A DNA stretch of 64,000 bases, from assembly GCA_027483645.1 (NCBI GenBank), contig JAIXUD010000021.1, positions 372,001-436,000 of the forward strand, read 5' to 3'. Both the position numbers and the translations under genes were made by a program. This DNA comes from Sphingobacteriales bacterium (GTDB lineage: Bacteria; Bacteroidota; Bacteroidia; Chitinophagales; CAIOSU01). Below are positions 35,534-44,310 of the stretch, one piece after another; positions within the stretch are counted from its first letter, which is position 1; every line of letters begins with the position of its first letter. The notes under the pieces were generated by a model that saw only the letters and a list, made by a program, of their open reading frames with translations, did no database searches and was not told the DNA's origin.

Positions 35534-36307
35534 TCAATCGCCGCCTACAGTTGCCTTTGGTGGTGAGTAGCTTATTGCAGCTCCCAGATACTCCCGGTTC
35601 ATACGGGCAATATGCTCGATGCTGATGCCTTTAGGGCACTCCACTTCGCAGGCTTGGGTATTGGTGCAGTTGCCAAATCCTTCAGCATCCATTTGGGCTA
35701 CCATGGCCAATACGCGTTCCTTTGCTTGGGGCTGGCCCTGTGGCAACAGCGACAAGTGGCTTACCTTGGCAGATACAAACAGCATTGCTGAAGCATTTTT
35801 GCAAGAAGCTACACAGGCACCACAACCAATACAAGTGGCTGCATCAAATGCCTCATCGGCACTTTCTTTACGGATTGGTATAGCATTGGCATCTACTGGA
35901 GAGCCGGTATTTACCGATATAAAGCCACCCGACTGCACAATACGATCGAACGCCGAGCGGTCGGTAACCAAGTCTTTAATAATGGGGAAAGCCTTGGCTC
36001 TCCAAGGCTCAATATATACGGTTTCGCCCTCCTTAAAGCTGCGCATGTGCAACTGGCAGGTGGTGATACCGCGCCCTGGGCCATGTGGCTCGCCATTGAT
36101 GTAGAGGCTGCAACTACCGCAAATGCCTTCGCGGCAATCATGTTCGAAAGCAACTGGCTCATCGCCCTTCTCCACCAAATGGTCGTTCAACACATCCAGC
36201 ATTTCTAGGAAAGACATATCTGGAGACACGTCATTGACAGGGTATTCAACCATCTTGCCTTCGGCTTTCGGTCCTTTCTGTCTCCATATTTTTAATTTCA
36301 GATTCAT
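35534..36307 (-). CDS. sdhB: Succinate dehydrogenase iron-sulfur subunit
   Basis: A 257-residue subunit carrying electrons from SdhA flavin to the quinone site. Three cluster motifs are present: [16 protein letters not shown] with a further Cys in ITTCQLHM ([2Fe-2S]), [11 protein letters not shown] and [14 protein letters not shown] ([4Fe-4S] and [3Fe-4S]). It is the last gene of the sdhC-sdhA-sdhB operon, 36 bases after sdhA. In anaerobic growth a related complex can run as fumarate reductase. Confidence 0.96.
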   Translation of the reverse strand: MNLKLKIWRQKGPKAEGKMVEYPVNDVSPDMSFLEMLDVLNDHLVEKGDEPVAFEHDCREGICGSCSLYINGEPHGPGRGITTCQLHMRSFKEGETVYIEPWRAKAFPIIKDLVTDRSAFDRIVQSGGFISVNTGSPVDANAIPIRKESADEAFDAATCIGCGACVASCKNASAMLFVSAKVSHLSLLPQGQPQAKERVLAMVAQMDAEGFGNCTNTQACEVECPKGISIEHIARMNREYLGAAISYSPPKATVGGD

Positions 36308-36343
36308 TGTCTTCTGTTTGAAAGTTAACTACCAACCCTTCGG

Positions 36344-38284
36344 TTACTTGTAGCTTCTTTGAACCATTTTAATATTCTCGTAAACCAATTCTTCTTTGTG
36401 AAGTATTGCTGGCACACCTGCGCCTTGGTACTCCCAAGCGGCTACGTAGGCGTAGTTATCGTCATCGCGTAGGGCCTCACCTTCTGGGGTTTGGAATTCC
36501 TCACGGAAGTGACCACCACACGATTCGTTCCTATCCAGGGCATCTTGGCACATCAAGGCACCAAGTTCAATAAAGTCGGCCACGCGGCCCGCTTTCTCTA
36601 GTTCTTGGTTAAGCTCGTTCACGCCACCTGGTACACGTACGTTTTTATAAAAATCCTCGCGAAGGGCGTTGATGTCTATTATAGCTTGTTTAAGACCCTC
36701 TGCATTGCGAGACATGCCACACTGCTCCCACACTATCTTGCCCAACTGCCTGTGGTAATAGTCAACTGGTTTAGAACCTTTGTTGTTGACGAAAGCAGCC
36801 AAACGGTCTTTCACCGCTTTCTCTGCTTGCTCAAATTCGGGCAAATTAATAGAGATAGGCCCAGTACGGATGTCGTCGGCCAAATAATCGCCAACCGTGT
36901 AAGGCACTACAAAGTAGCCATCAGCCAAGCCCTGCATCAGTGCCGATGCACCTAGGCGGTTAGAACCGTGGTCGCTAAAGTTGGCCTCACCTAGCACATA
37001 CAAGCCTTCTACATTGCTCATCAGGTTATAATCTACCCACAGGCCGCCCATAGTATAGTGCACAGCAGGGTAAATGCGCATCGGAACTTCGTAAGGGTTT
37101 TCGTCGGTAATCTTCTCATACATTTGGAAAAGGTTACCATACTTGGCGGCAACGCCATCAGCTCCTATGCGCTTAATAATGTCGGCAAAATCAAGGTATA
37201 CCGCCATTTTGCTAGCACCTACACCATAGCCCGCATCGCAACGCTCTTTGGCGGCGCGGCTGGCCACATCTCGCGGCACTAGGTTGCCAAAGGCAGGGTA
37301 GCGGCGCTCCAAATAATAGTCGCGCTCGTCTTCTGGTATCAGGTTCGGTTTGCGGGTATCGCCTTTTTGCTTCGGTACCCAGATTCGGCCATCGTTCCTC
37401 AACGACTCCGACATCAAAGTAAGCTTCGATTGGTGATCGCCACTAACCGGTATGCAAGTTGGGTGAATTTGGGTAAAGCATGGGTTGGCAAAGTATGCAC
37501 CCTTTTTGTGTGCTTTCCAGTTGGCAGTTACGTTGCTGCCCATAGCGTTGGTGCTCAAAAAGAATACGTTGCCATAGCCACCAGTAGCCAATATTACGGC
37601 ATGTGCGCTGTGGCGCTCAATTTCGCCAGTAATCAAGTTACGGGCAATAATGCCTCGTGCCTTACCATCCACCTTTACTAGGTCGAGCATTTCGTGGCGG
37701 TTGTACATTTTCACACCACCTTTGCCAATCATTTTGCTAAGGGCGGAGTAAGCGCCCAGCAGCAACTGCTGCCCTGTTTGGCCCCTTGCATAAAAGGTAC
37801 GGCTTACCTGCACACCACCAAAAGAGCGGTTATCTAGCAAGCCACCGTAATCGCGGGCAAAAGGTACCCCTTGCGCCACGCACTGGTCAATAATGTGAGT
37901 GGATACTTCTGCTAAGCGGTATACATTCGCTTCGCGAGAACGGTAATCACCGCCTTTGATGGTATCATAAAACAAGCGGAAGGTACTGTCACCGTCGTTT
38001 TGATAGTTTTTTGCGGCATTGATACCTCCTTGCGCAGCAATGGAGTGGGCGCGGCGCGGGCTATCTTGAAAGCAGAATGCCTTTACGTTATACCCCATCT
38101 CTGCCAACGACGCAGCTGCAGAAGCACCCGCCAGGCCAGTACCTACCACAATAATATCAATACGGCGCTTGTTGCCTGGGCTCACCAACCGAACATGGTC
38201 TTTGTGGTGAGTCCACTTCTCTGCCAGAGGCCCTTCAGGTGCCCTGGCATCCAGTTCCGACGTCTCTTTCCTATATTCTGACAT
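36344..38284 (-). CDS. sdhA: Succinate dehydrogenase/fumarate reductase flavoprotein subunit
   Basis: A 646-residue FAD subunit of complex II, of the Bacteroidota/epsilon-type length. The dinucleotide-binding [20 protein letters not shown], the covalent FAD histidine in [12 protein letters not shown], the catalytic motif (RDVASRA with Arg) and the C-terminal [26 protein letters not shown] are clear. It oxidises succinate to fumarate at the cytoplasmic face of the membrane with SdhB and SdhC. It sits between sdhC and sdhB, 23 and 36 bases apart. Confidence 0.96.
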   Translation of the reverse strand: MSEYRKETSELDARAPEGPLAEKWTHHKDHVRLVSPGNKRRIDIIVVGTGLAGASAAASLAEMGYNVKAFCFQDSPRRAHSIAAQGGINAAKNYQNDGDSTFRLFYDTIKGGDYRSREANVYRLAEVSTHIIDQCVAQGVPFARDYGGLLDNRSFGGVQVSRTFYARGQTGQQLLLGAYSALSKMIGKGGVKMYNRHEMLDLVKVDGKARGIIARNLITGEIERHSAHAVILATGGYGNVFFLSTNAMGSNVTANWKAHKKGAYFANPCFTQIHPTCIPVSGDHQSKLTLMSESLRNDGRIWVPKQKGDTRKPNLIPEDERDYYLERRYPAFGNLVPRDVASRAAKERCDAGYGVGASKMAVYLDFADIIKRIGADGVAAKYGNLFQMYEKITDENPYEVPMRIYPAVHYTMGGLWVDYNLMSNVEGLYVLGEANFSDHGSNRLGASALMQGLADGYFVVPYTVGDYLADDIRTGPISINLPEFEQAEKAVKDRLAAFVNNKGSKPVDYYHRQLGKIVWEQCGMSRNAEGLKQAIIDINALREDFYKNVRVPGGVNELNQELEKAGRVADFIELGALMCQDALDRNESCGGHFREEFQTPEGEALRDDDNYAYVAAWEYQGAGVPAILHKEELVYENIKMVQRSYK

Positions 38285-38307
38285 AATGCCTAGATATGAA
38301 TTAGAAC

Positions 38308-39099
38308 TTACTTAACGAACAAGAAAATATAAATGGGTATTGCTGCAAACAACGCCGGTACCACTATTGAAAATACCCGACCAGCAATTACAATAACAGG
38401 CATGTACCGCGGATGGTTTAAACCAAGCGACTGAAAGCCGCTAGCAAAGCCATGCCAAAGGTGGAAAGCCAATACTACCATTGAGATAACATAGAACAAA
38501 GTAACCCACCATACTTGGTATGCTTCCATTACTATTTGGTAAAGGTCTTTCATTACGGGGCCCAGCACTTCGCCGTTCAGCACCACATCGGTACCTACTA
38601 CTTGACCACCTTTAATTGCGGCTGAGGTTTCTTTCAACAACGGCGATACGCCATCGGTATGTAGCATTATCGGCATTTGGTCGTTCCAGTGGTATTGTGC
38701 CCAAAATGCATACATGTGTACTCCCAAGAAAATCAATATCAGTGAACCCAGCACCATCATGTTGCGGGCGCTGAAGTTGGTATTTTTATCAGGGCGGCTG
38801 TAGGCGTACTTCTGCGGGCGTGCCTTACGGTTCTGTATAGTAAGCGCAACGCCATCAACAACGTGGAATACGATGCAGAAGTAGGTGATGTATGACAGTA
38901 TTTTCACGGGTATAAACGTGGTCATAAATACCGCATACTCGTTAAATTGCAGCCTGCCTTCATAACCAGACATAAACAACTGCAGGTTGCCCGCAATGTG
39001 CCCGATAAGGAAAACAATCAAAAATAGGCCGGTTGCGGCCATGAAGTATTTCTTTGACAACGAACTGAGAAAGAAAGAATTGGTGCTTTGTGTGCTCAT
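38308..39099 (-). CDS. sdhC: Succinate dehydrogenase cytochrome b membrane subunit
   Basis: A 263-residue di-heme-type membrane anchor with five helices, as in B. subtilis/Wolinella-type complex II. Candidate heme ligands are histidines in [40 protein letters not shown] and [16 protein letters not shown]. It binds quinone and holds SdhAB to the membrane. It is the first gene of the operon. The promoter region carries a TTTAGA-N5-TCTAAA palindrome overlapping the -7 element, shared with the iron permease gene. Confidence 0.94.
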   Translation of the reverse strand: MSTQSTNSFFLSSLSKKYFMAATGLFLIVFLIGHIAGNLQLFMSGYEGRLQFNEYAVFMTTFIPVKILSYITYFCIVFHVVDGVALTIQNRKARPQKYAYSRPDKNTNFSARNMMVLGSLILIFLGVHMYAFWAQYHWNDQMPIMLHTDGVSPLLKETSAAIKGGQVVGTDVVLNGEVLGPVMKDLYQIVMEAYQVWWVTLFYVISMVVLAFHLWHGFASGFQSLGLNHPRYMPVIVIAGRVFSIVVPALFAAIPIYIFLFVK

Positions 39100-39195
39100 G
39101 GATGTTCTACCATTTAAACAGAATCCGGTGCAAATGTACTTAAGGAAGCTGCAACTTACCTCATTTATTTGCTACAAATTGCATTTTGGTCGTAA

Positions 39196-39237
39196 TTTAG
39201 AAACGGTCTAAACATACCTTGTTTAGGGTATCACAAA
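39196..39237 (-). promoter_or_regulatory. sdh promoter with 17-bp palindromic operator
   Basis: On the minus strand TTTG (39237-39234) and TATGTTTA (39216-39209), 17 bases apart, fit the Bacteroidota promoter. The palindrome TTTAGAAACGGTCTAAA (39196-39212) overlaps the -7 element. The same palindrome, with only two different central bases, lies before the iron permease gene at 43302-43318. A bound repressor would block RNA polymerase. The spacing and form resemble boxes of DtxR/IdeR-type metalloregulators (inference). Confidence 0.65.
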
Positions 39238-39305
39238 TGTAACCATTCATTTAGGCAGATTGTTCGGGGTTTTAGGTGATATTTATCAACCTCAAAGGGC
39301 AGTTC

Positions 39306-39464
39306 CAAAATTGAAAATTCAAAATTGAAAATTGAGTACGACGAAGGCTATCTATATTATCACATAACACTTTTTAGCCAATGAGTGGTCGGAACAATAC
39401 GCTGCATAGGGCAATCAATTTAATAGTGGTCTAGTGCCGATGCCAAGCGTTGGGTTGACCACTA
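39306..39464. repeat. Word repeats (AAAATTGAAAATTC) and GTGGTC inverted repeat
   Basis: Four copies of AAAATTGAAAATTC-like words lie at 39306-39337. An inverted repeat TAGTGGTC (39424-39431) / GACCACTA (39457-39464) follows, like the one near 17.8 kb. No gene is seen in the gap from 39238 to 39557. Confidence 0.5.
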
Positions 39465-39557
39465 AAACATAACACGGGGAAAATTTTGGCAGCTAAACTT
39501 CGGCTACAGTTCTATCTAGCGAAAATAGATGCCGGGTTAGATGATAGATTTAAACAT

Positions 39558-40085
39558 TCACTTTTCTTGCTTCGCTATATCGATCAAAACTTCGTTGATA
39601 CTTGCTACACCACACAAATACCCATCATGATATGCGTACTGCACTATTTTTTGTGAGCTTAAAACCTCTATGTTGTATTCATTCTGTTGTGTCATTAACA
39701 AGAAATAGTCAATTATCTTTTGCGCATTTCCTTCCTTCATGCTGAGTAAATCATAACTCTGATTACAACATTTTAAATGAAACAGGTATTGTTTTAAAAG
39801 AATTATTGCAACTATGTACTTACTCTTTTTTTCATCTTGCTTAAAGCACATCATATCGGCGCGGTTCAACAAGCTGTTCAAGATTTTATCCTTTTTAATA
39901 GATTTATCAATTCTTATCTCTGTAGGCTCAAACTTCACAACATAATCAAACAGAGAATCAATTACCCGATTACAGTCCAAGCTTTTACTTTCAATAAAAT
40001 GAATACTTTGAACACCATACGCTAATGCTCCTGTTGTAAAAACGCATAATAAAAACATTAGCATAACTATTTTATTTGCCAACAT
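39558..40085 (-). CDS. Exported hypothetical protein
   Basis: A 175-residue protein with a signal peptide (IVMLMFLLCVFTTGALA). The mature part is helical with several cysteines (LDCNRVID, DMMCFKQ, FHLKCCNQSYD, GYLCGVASI). It is AT-rich compared with chromosomal neighbours. No family recognised. It might be part of a small horizontally acquired patch with the VOC gene. Confidence 0.55.
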   Translation of the reverse strand: MLANKIVMLMFLLCVFTTGALAYGVQSIHFIESKSLDCNRVIDSLFDYVVKFEPTEIRIDKSIKKDKILNSLLNRADMMCFKQDEKKSKYIVAIILLKQYLFHLKCCNQSYDLLSMKEGNAQKIIDYFLLMTQQNEYNIEVLSSQKIVQYAYHDGYLCGVASINEVLIDIAKQEK

Positions 40086-40212
40086 CTCGATTGATTTTAT
40101 CAGGTTTATTTGCCACTTTCTAGTGCAAGATGGGGATATTTATGGTACTTTATTCAACTACTTTCTAACGAGATACAATTCAAAAACACCACATTATAAA
40201 AGTGAAATAGTT

Positions 40213-40590
40213 ATGGCAACAAAATCAAACCCAGTCGTTTACTTTGAAATACCGGTTAATGACATTGACAGAGCAATAAAATTTTACAAAACCGTTTTCA
40301 ATTTTGACTTTGACAAAGAAAACATAGACGGCAATGAAATGGCATTGCTCCCATTTGCTAACGAAAATTCAGGCATTTCGGGTGCTTTAGCCAAAGGCGA
40401 CATTTATAAACCAACCAAGGACGGAGTTTTGATTTACTTTAAAACAGCAAACATTGATGAAACGCTCAAGCTAGCAGCAAAAAACGGTGGACAAATTCTA
40501 TATCCCAAAACGGACAACGGGATAGGACTGGTGGCCGAATTTGAGGATATCGAAGGGAATAGGATAGCTTTGTTTCAATCAGTGAAGTGA
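40213..40590 (+). CDS. VOC (glyoxalase/bleomycin-resistance) superfamily protein
   Basis: A 125-residue single VOC domain starting MATKSNPVVYFEIPVNDIDRAIKFYKTVF. The two beta-alpha-beta modules end with GGQILYPKTDNGIGLVAEFEDIEGNRIALFQS, in which Glu is a usual metal ligand position. These dimeric proteins act as metal-dependent lyases, dioxygenases or drug-binding proteins. The exact role is unknown. The frame is open for 30 codons upstream, but that extension has no family similarity. Confidence 0.85.
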   Translation: MATKSNPVVYFEIPVNDIDRAIKFYKTVFNFDFDKENIDGNEMALLPFANENSGISGALAKGDIYKPTKDGVLIYFKTANIDETLKLAAKNGGQILYPKTDNGIGLVAEFEDIEGNRIALFQSVK

Positions 40591-40635
40591 CACTCACTCC
40601 GCCTCTTCGGATGTTCACATCCGAATGAGCGAGCT

Positions 40636-40860
40636 GCGGATTTGCAATCATTAGTGTACGAAATCTTAAAAAAGTCCTGTAAGGACTAGATGTTGGTAGC
40701 AATATATGGACCGACATAATACAATCCTGTAAGGACGACACCTACATTATTTGGGTTTCATCCCTACGGGATTTGGATAGTTTGTTGGCAATTCTACCTA
40801 CCAACATTACATCCCTAAAGGGATTTACCATGTTTCGTACACAAGTGATTTGCAATCCGC
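40636..40860. mobile_element. MITE-like element with 29-bp terminal inverted repeats
   Basis: A 225-base element whose ends (40636-40664 and 40832-40860) are inverted copies starting GCGGATTTGCAATCA / GCGGATTGCAAATCA. The interior has short palindromes TCCTGTAAGGAC (twice), ATCCCTACGGGAT and ATCCCTAAAGGGAT. It codes for nothing. A further palindrome (TTCGGATGTTCACATCCGAA) lies directly to its left. Interspersed repeats with ATCCCTACGGGAT words are common in Bacteroidota. A transposition mechanism is inference. Confidence 0.6.
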
Positions 40861-40924
40861 CACGTAACAATAATCAAACCAGCCCTCGCTGAGGCATAGG
40901 CTATTGCCTATTTGCAACTAGTGG

Positions 40925-40978
40925 TATTGCCGAAAGGCAAACGCTTGAAACCTAAAAAATTTGAATGCCACATTGCTA
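40925..40978 (-). repeat. Inverted third copy of the 50-bp dispersed repeat
   Basis: On the minus strand it reads TTTAGGTTTCAAGCGTTTGC followed by CTTTCGGC, matching copy A at 7687-7735 over about 48 bases. Directly to its left is the near-palindrome ATAGGCTATTGCCTAT. Confidence 0.7.
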
Positions 40979-40987
40979 TCTAACTAA

Positions 40988-41013
40988 ACTGCCCCAACAA
41001 AAGTCGGGGCAGT
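40988..41013 (-). terminator. Terminator of the SDR gene
   Basis: An 11-base stem (ACTGCCCCAAC / GTCGGGGCAGT, one mismatch) with an AAAA loop lies 23 bases past the stop at 41036. A word repeat (CGTCTATCGTCC) sits between the hairpin and the gene. Confidence 0.6.
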
Positions 41014-41035
41014 CCTTCGTCTATCGTCCAATAAA

Positions 41036-41911
41036 TTATTTCGCACCTCTGGTAAACTGCTCCAAGACATCCCACATCTCTGGGGTTACGGCCTCCAAGT
41101 TGCTGAACTGGCCAGCACCTTTTAGCCATTCGCCACCGTCGATGGTAATGCAGTCGCCATTGATATAGGCAGAGTAGTCGGAAACCAAGTAGGCACAAAG
41201 ATTAGAAAGCTCTTGGTGCTCGCCGTTGCGGCCAACCGGTACCTTTTGCGCTGGGTCGAATTTCTCTTTCAAGTCACCCGGTAGCAGGCGGTCCCAAGCA
41301 CCCTTTGTAGGGAACGGGCCAGGTGCCACAGCATTCACGCGGATTTTATATTTTGCCCACTCTACGGCCAATGAGCGGGTCATGGCCAGCACGCCTGCTT
41401 TGGCAGTGGCCGAGGGCACTACGTAGGCAGAGCCAGTCCAAGCGTAAGTAGTTACAATATTGAGCACGGTGCCAGCCTGCTTTTCGGCAATCCAACGCTT
41501 GCCAAGGGCCAAGGTATTGTTTATGGTACCCTGCAGCACAATGCCAATTACCGACTCAAACGCCCGAGAAGACAAGCGCTCCGTAGGGCTAATGAAGTTG
41601 CCTGCGGCATTGTTTACCAAAATGTCAATTTTGCCGAAGTGCTCATAGCCCTTGTTTATCACTTGCTCTACTTGCTCGTAACTGCGCACATCCGATGCCA
41701 GCGCCAGCACTTTGCCGCCGGTTTCGGCCTCCATTTCGCGGGCAGTGGTTTCTATCACATCCAGCTTGCGGCTGGTGATGATAACATTGGCGCCCAGCTT
41801 AAGGAAGTAGGTGCTCATGGAGCGCCCCAGGCCGGTGCCGCCGCCAGTTACTAATATGGTTTTGCCTTTCAATGCGTCGTCGCGCAACATGGGTTCGGTG
41901 TAGTTTGGCAT
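41036..41911 (-). CDS. SDR family oxidoreductase, 2,4-dienoyl-CoA reductase-like
   Basis: A 291-residue NADPH-dependent short-chain dehydrogenase. The cofactor loop is VTGGGTGLGRSMSTYF and NNAAGNF follows. The sequence FPTKGAWDRLLPG and the NFISPTERLS active-site region match the peroxisomal/bacterial 2,4-dienoyl-CoA reductase (PDCR/FabG-like) group, where the usual YxxxK motif is altered (here AKAGVLAM supplies the Lys). It would assist beta-oxidation of unsaturated fatty acids. No other beta-oxidation gene is adjacent. Confidence 0.87.
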   Translation of the reverse strand: MPNYTEPMLRDDALKGKTILVTGGGTGLGRSMSTYFLKLGANVIITSRKLDVIETTAREMEAETGGKVLALASDVRSYEQVEQVINKGYEHFGKIDILVNNAAGNFISPTERLSSRAFESVIGIVLQGTINNTLALGKRWIAEKQAGTVLNIVTTYAWTGSAYVVPSATAKAGVLAMTRSLAVEWAKYKIRVNAVAPGPFPTKGAWDRLLPGDLKEKFDPAQKVPVGRNGEHQELSNLCAYLVSDYSAYINGDCITIDGGEWLKGAGQFSNLEAVTPEMWDVLEQFTRGAK

Positions 41912-41920
41912 ATTTTTCGT

Positions 41921-42226
41921 TTGGTTATGAGTTATGGGTTATTGGTTACTGGTTATGGGCTATGGGTTATGGGTTATTGATTGGTTACTTTTTTATATGT
42001 TGCGTCGATTTTGCGAGTGAAATCGGTTATCAGGCTAAAACTAATCAACTAATAACTAATCTACCAATAACCAAACAAGAAACTAATCAACTAATAACTA
42101 ATCTACCGATAACCAATCCTTAATTAACCAATAACTAAGAAAAATGTTAATCCAATAACGAATCTACCAATAACCAATAACGAATAAACCAATAACGAAT
42201 CCACCAATAACCAATAACTAATCAAT
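41921..42226. repeat. 300-bp inverted word-repeat region (GGTTATTGG / CCAATAACC)
   Basis: The left arm (41921-41987) is G/T-rich with words GGTTATGGGTTATTGG. The right arm (42037-42226) is A/C-rich with more than ten words such as CTAATCAACTAATAAC and ACCAATAACCAATAACG. They are complementary in style and could form a long imperfect hairpin. The G-rich strand also has regularly spaced GG/GGG runs. It fills the whole gap between two divergent genes. Confidence 0.8.
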
Positions 42227-42240
42227 ATCTTACACGGCTA

Positions 42241-43260
42241 ATGACAAATACACCTCGCCCTTTATGGAAACGCTTTGCCTACTTTGTCTTCATCGGCTTC
42301 GTGGCGGTGCTTGCCGTGGAGCTGTTGCTGGGCTTGTATTTTATGGTGGCCGACCGCAACGAAATGGTAGAAGCCGTGCACGATGAGCCCTACCTCTATT
42401 ACCTATATGACAAAACCGAAGGCACCAATGAGCACGGTTTTAAAACCGAATATACTGTTGAGAAAGCACCCGGTATATACCGGATAGTGATGATTGGCGG
42501 TAGCGTGGCCCGTGGCCGCGAGCCGGAAAACAGCATTGCCCAAAACCTAGAGCGCGAGCTGCGCCAGCGCTACAATGCCGACAATATTGAGGTGGTGAAT
42601 GCAGGTATATCGGGCTATGTGCTGCAGCAAGAGTTTATCCTCATGCAATCCATCATACAACAGTACAAACCCGATTTGGTAATCGGCCTGGATGGCTATA
42701 ACGACTTGCTTACCTATTACCTCAACCAGTCTGCCGAAACCAACATACCCCTCCCACCCCACCAGTGGCGAGATTTTAAGGTGATTAAAGACAACCGTTT
42801 TCGCAAAAAGCCCTATTCACGCTTTGCATATTTCTTTAAAAATGTGAACAGGGTCAAAGAATCACTCATTCGCCGTAAGGATTTAAGCAACCCCAAGTGG
42901 ATACAAAAGCACCAAGACAGCCCCTGTGGCACCCTATGCGACCACTATTGGCAACTCACTGACGATATTGAGACATTTTGTAGGGCAAAGGGCATATTTT
43001 ATGTGCAGTTTGTGCAGCCCATTAAATTCTCAGCCCCTATGCCTTTTAACGGCGATGCCAAGGCCATTTCGGAAACGCTATATGGCCAGCTTGATACTTT
43101 ATCACATGACCGACCGTACGCATTTAGCCTCGTGCATGCCTTTGATACCGAGGATTCCCTTTTTTATGACGATGTGCACCTAGTGCCAGAGGGCAACCAA
43201 CGCATCGCATCGGCCATGGCAGATAGTTTGGCACCGGTTTTTTTTCAAATTTTCAGGTAA
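42241..43260 (+). CDS. SGNH/GDSL-type hydrolase with membrane anchor
   Basis: A 339-residue protein with an N-terminal membrane helix (FAYFVFIGFVAVLAVELLLGLYFMV). The hydrolase body begins with block I GGSVARG (nucleophile Ser), has GYNDLL (block III Asn), and ends with FYDDVHLVPEGNQRIA (catalytic Asp and His of block V). It is probably a periplasmic or surface esterase or acetyltransferase acting on polysaccharide, but the substrate is unknown. The word-repeat region sits directly upstream. Confidence 0.85.
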   Translation: MTNTPRPLWKRFAYFVFIGFVAVLAVELLLGLYFMVADRNEMVEAVHDEPYLYYLYDKTEGTNEHGFKTEYTVEKAPGIYRIVMIGGSVARGREPENSIAQNLERELRQRYNADNIEVVNAGISGYVLQQEFILMQSIIQQYKPDLVIGLDGYNDLLTYYLNQSAETNIPLPPHQWRDFKVIKDNRFRKKPYSRFAYFFKNVNRVKESLIRRKDLSNPKWIQKHQDSPCGTLCDHYWQLTDDIETFCRAKGIFYVQFVQPIKFSAPMPFNGDAKAISETLYGQLDTLSHDRPYAFSLVHAFDTEDSLFYDDVHLVPEGNQRIASAMADSLAPVFFQIFR

Positions 43261-43301
43261 CAAGCAGCTAACCTAAAAACAGTATTTTATTAACCGCGTT
43301 G

Positions 43302-43341
43302 TTTAGAAATAGTCTAAACTAACGATTTTGCCATACCTTTG
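43302..43341 (+). promoter_or_regulatory. FTR1 promoter with TTTAGA-N5-TCTAAA operator
   Basis: The palindrome TTTAGAAATAGTCTAAA (43302-43318) is followed by a perfect -7 TACCTTTG (43334-43341). The palindrome occupies the position of the upstream promoter element. It matches the sdh operator in 15 of 17 bases. Located before an iron permease, it is a likely iron-dependent repressor site. Confidence 0.7.
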
Positions 43342-43360
43342 CGCCATTAAAATTAGGTAA

Positions 43361-44194
43361 GTGGTAGAGAGTTTTATTATCCTTTTTCGGGAAGCCTTTG
43401 AAGCGGCGCTAATTGTGGGCATTATTTTGGGCTACCTAAAGCGTACCGGGGCCCAGCAGCAGATAAAAACAGTAGCATACGGCATAGCAGCGGCTATGGT
43501 AGTAAGCCTTGGCCTGGGTATTGCATTTAAGGCATTTGCCGTAGGTTTCGAGGGCGAGGCAGGTGAGATTTTTGAAGGGGTAACCATGTTGGTAACCGCC
43601 GCGCTACTCTCTACCCTTATTGTATATATGATACGGGTGAAGCCAAGCGCCAAGCAAATAGAAGCCGAAACGGGGCAAAGCCTGTTCAATGGCAGCAGTT
43701 GGGGTTTGTTTTTGCTGGTGTTTGCCAGCATCCTGCGCGAAGGTATTGAAACGGTGCTGTTCCTAATAGGGCTAAACGTATCGGGTCCCGATGCACTTAT
43801 TGGTGGCTTGCTAGGCTTGGCCGTGGGGGTTGGTTTGGTTTATATGCTCTTCCGTGGTTTGGTACGGCTCAATTTTAAAATGTTATTCACCGTTACCAAT
43901 ACGCTTCTTATCCTTATCGCGGCTGGCTTGGTGGCGCATGGTTTCCGTGAGTTGCAAAGTGCCGGGGTAATTACCGCCCTTACTACCGATGTATTTAACA
44001 TCAACCCAGCCGCCAACCTTGATGGTAGCTACCCTGCCCTACACGACAAGGGCACCATCGGCAGCATCCTCTCTGGCGTGTTTGGCTATAATGGCGACCC
44101 ATCAATATTGGAAGTGGCATCATACTTCGCCTATATGGGGCTGATATTGTTGGCCAGCATGGTGGGCAGGAATAAAGAAGTTTCGGCAGCGTAA
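43361..44194 (+). CDS. FTR1-family iron permease
   Basis: A 277-residue membrane protein with seven helices. Two REXXE iron-binding motifs are visible: FREAFEAAL (about residues 10-14) and ILREGIETVLF (about 126-130). The start is a GTG (MVESFIILFREAFEAA) preceded by AGGTAA. It imports ferric or ferrous iron like EfeU/FTR1 and usually works with a periplasmic or surface oxidase, which is not present next door. The promoter and the probable operator are described separately. Confidence 0.9.
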   Translation: MVESFIILFREAFEAALIVGIILGYLKRTGAQQQIKTVAYGIAAAMVVSLGLGIAFKAFAVGFEGEAGEIFEGVTMLVTAALLSTLIVYMIRVKPSAKQIEAETGQSLFNGSSWGLFLLVFASILREGIETVLFLIGLNVSGPDALIGGLLGLAVGVGLVYMLFRGLVRLNFKMLFTVTNTLLILIAAGLVAHGFRELQSAGVITALTTDVFNINPAANLDGSYPALHDKGTIGSILSGVFGYNGDPSILEVASYFAYMGLILLASMVGRNKEVSAA

Positions 44195-44231
44195 ACGCCA
44201 TAATATCTTGGCCGAGGATAACCAAAAATAA

Positions 44232-44259
44232 AAGAGGCCAGAATTGCTTCTGGCCTCTT
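44232..44259. terminator. Strong hairpin terminator next to tRNA fragment
   Basis: A perfect 12-base stem AAGAGGCCAGAA / TTCTGGCCTCTT with a TTGC loop. In the minus direction it lies immediately after the 3' end of the tRNA-Asn fragment and is followed by TTTATTTTTGG, so it is probably the original tRNA terminator. It also stops read-through from the iron permease gene. Confidence 0.85.
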
Positions 44260-44310
44260 GCTCCCCCTTCAGGACTTGAACCTGAGACCCTCTGATTAAC
44301 AGTCAGAGGT
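44260..44310 (-). tRNA. Truncated tRNA-Asn(GTT) 3' part, likely att site
   Basis: The minus strand contains the anticodon arm TCTGACTGTTAATCAGA, variable loop GGTCTC, T-arm TCAGGTTCAAGTCCTGA and the acceptor 3' strand AGGGGGAG of a tRNA-Asn. The 5' half is missing: the bases before it do not form a D-arm or the matching acceptor strand. The tRNA 3' end faces the chromosome and the broken side faces the integrase gene 139 bases away. This is the signature of integration into a tRNA 3' end. Confidence 0.8.

Noticed and set aside
40123-40212. Thirty-codon extension of the VOC protein
   Set aside because: The VOC fold starts at MATKSNPVVYFEIP. The extension is unrelated and AT-rich.
40676-40826. 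Regular ATCCCTACGGGAT/TCCTGTAAGGAC words as a CRISPR array
   Set aside because: Repeats are 12-14 bases, palindromic, unevenly spaced and enclosed by inverted ends. No cas gene is near.
42037-42226. AACCAATAAC array as a CRISPR or telomere-like array
   Set aside because: Words vary in length and order, there are no unique spacers, and the arms are inverted. No telomere context.
43302-43318. Classical Fur box before FTR1
   Set aside because: The palindrome TTTAGA-N5-TCTAAA does not match GATAATGATAATCATTATC. It is better described as a DtxR-like site.
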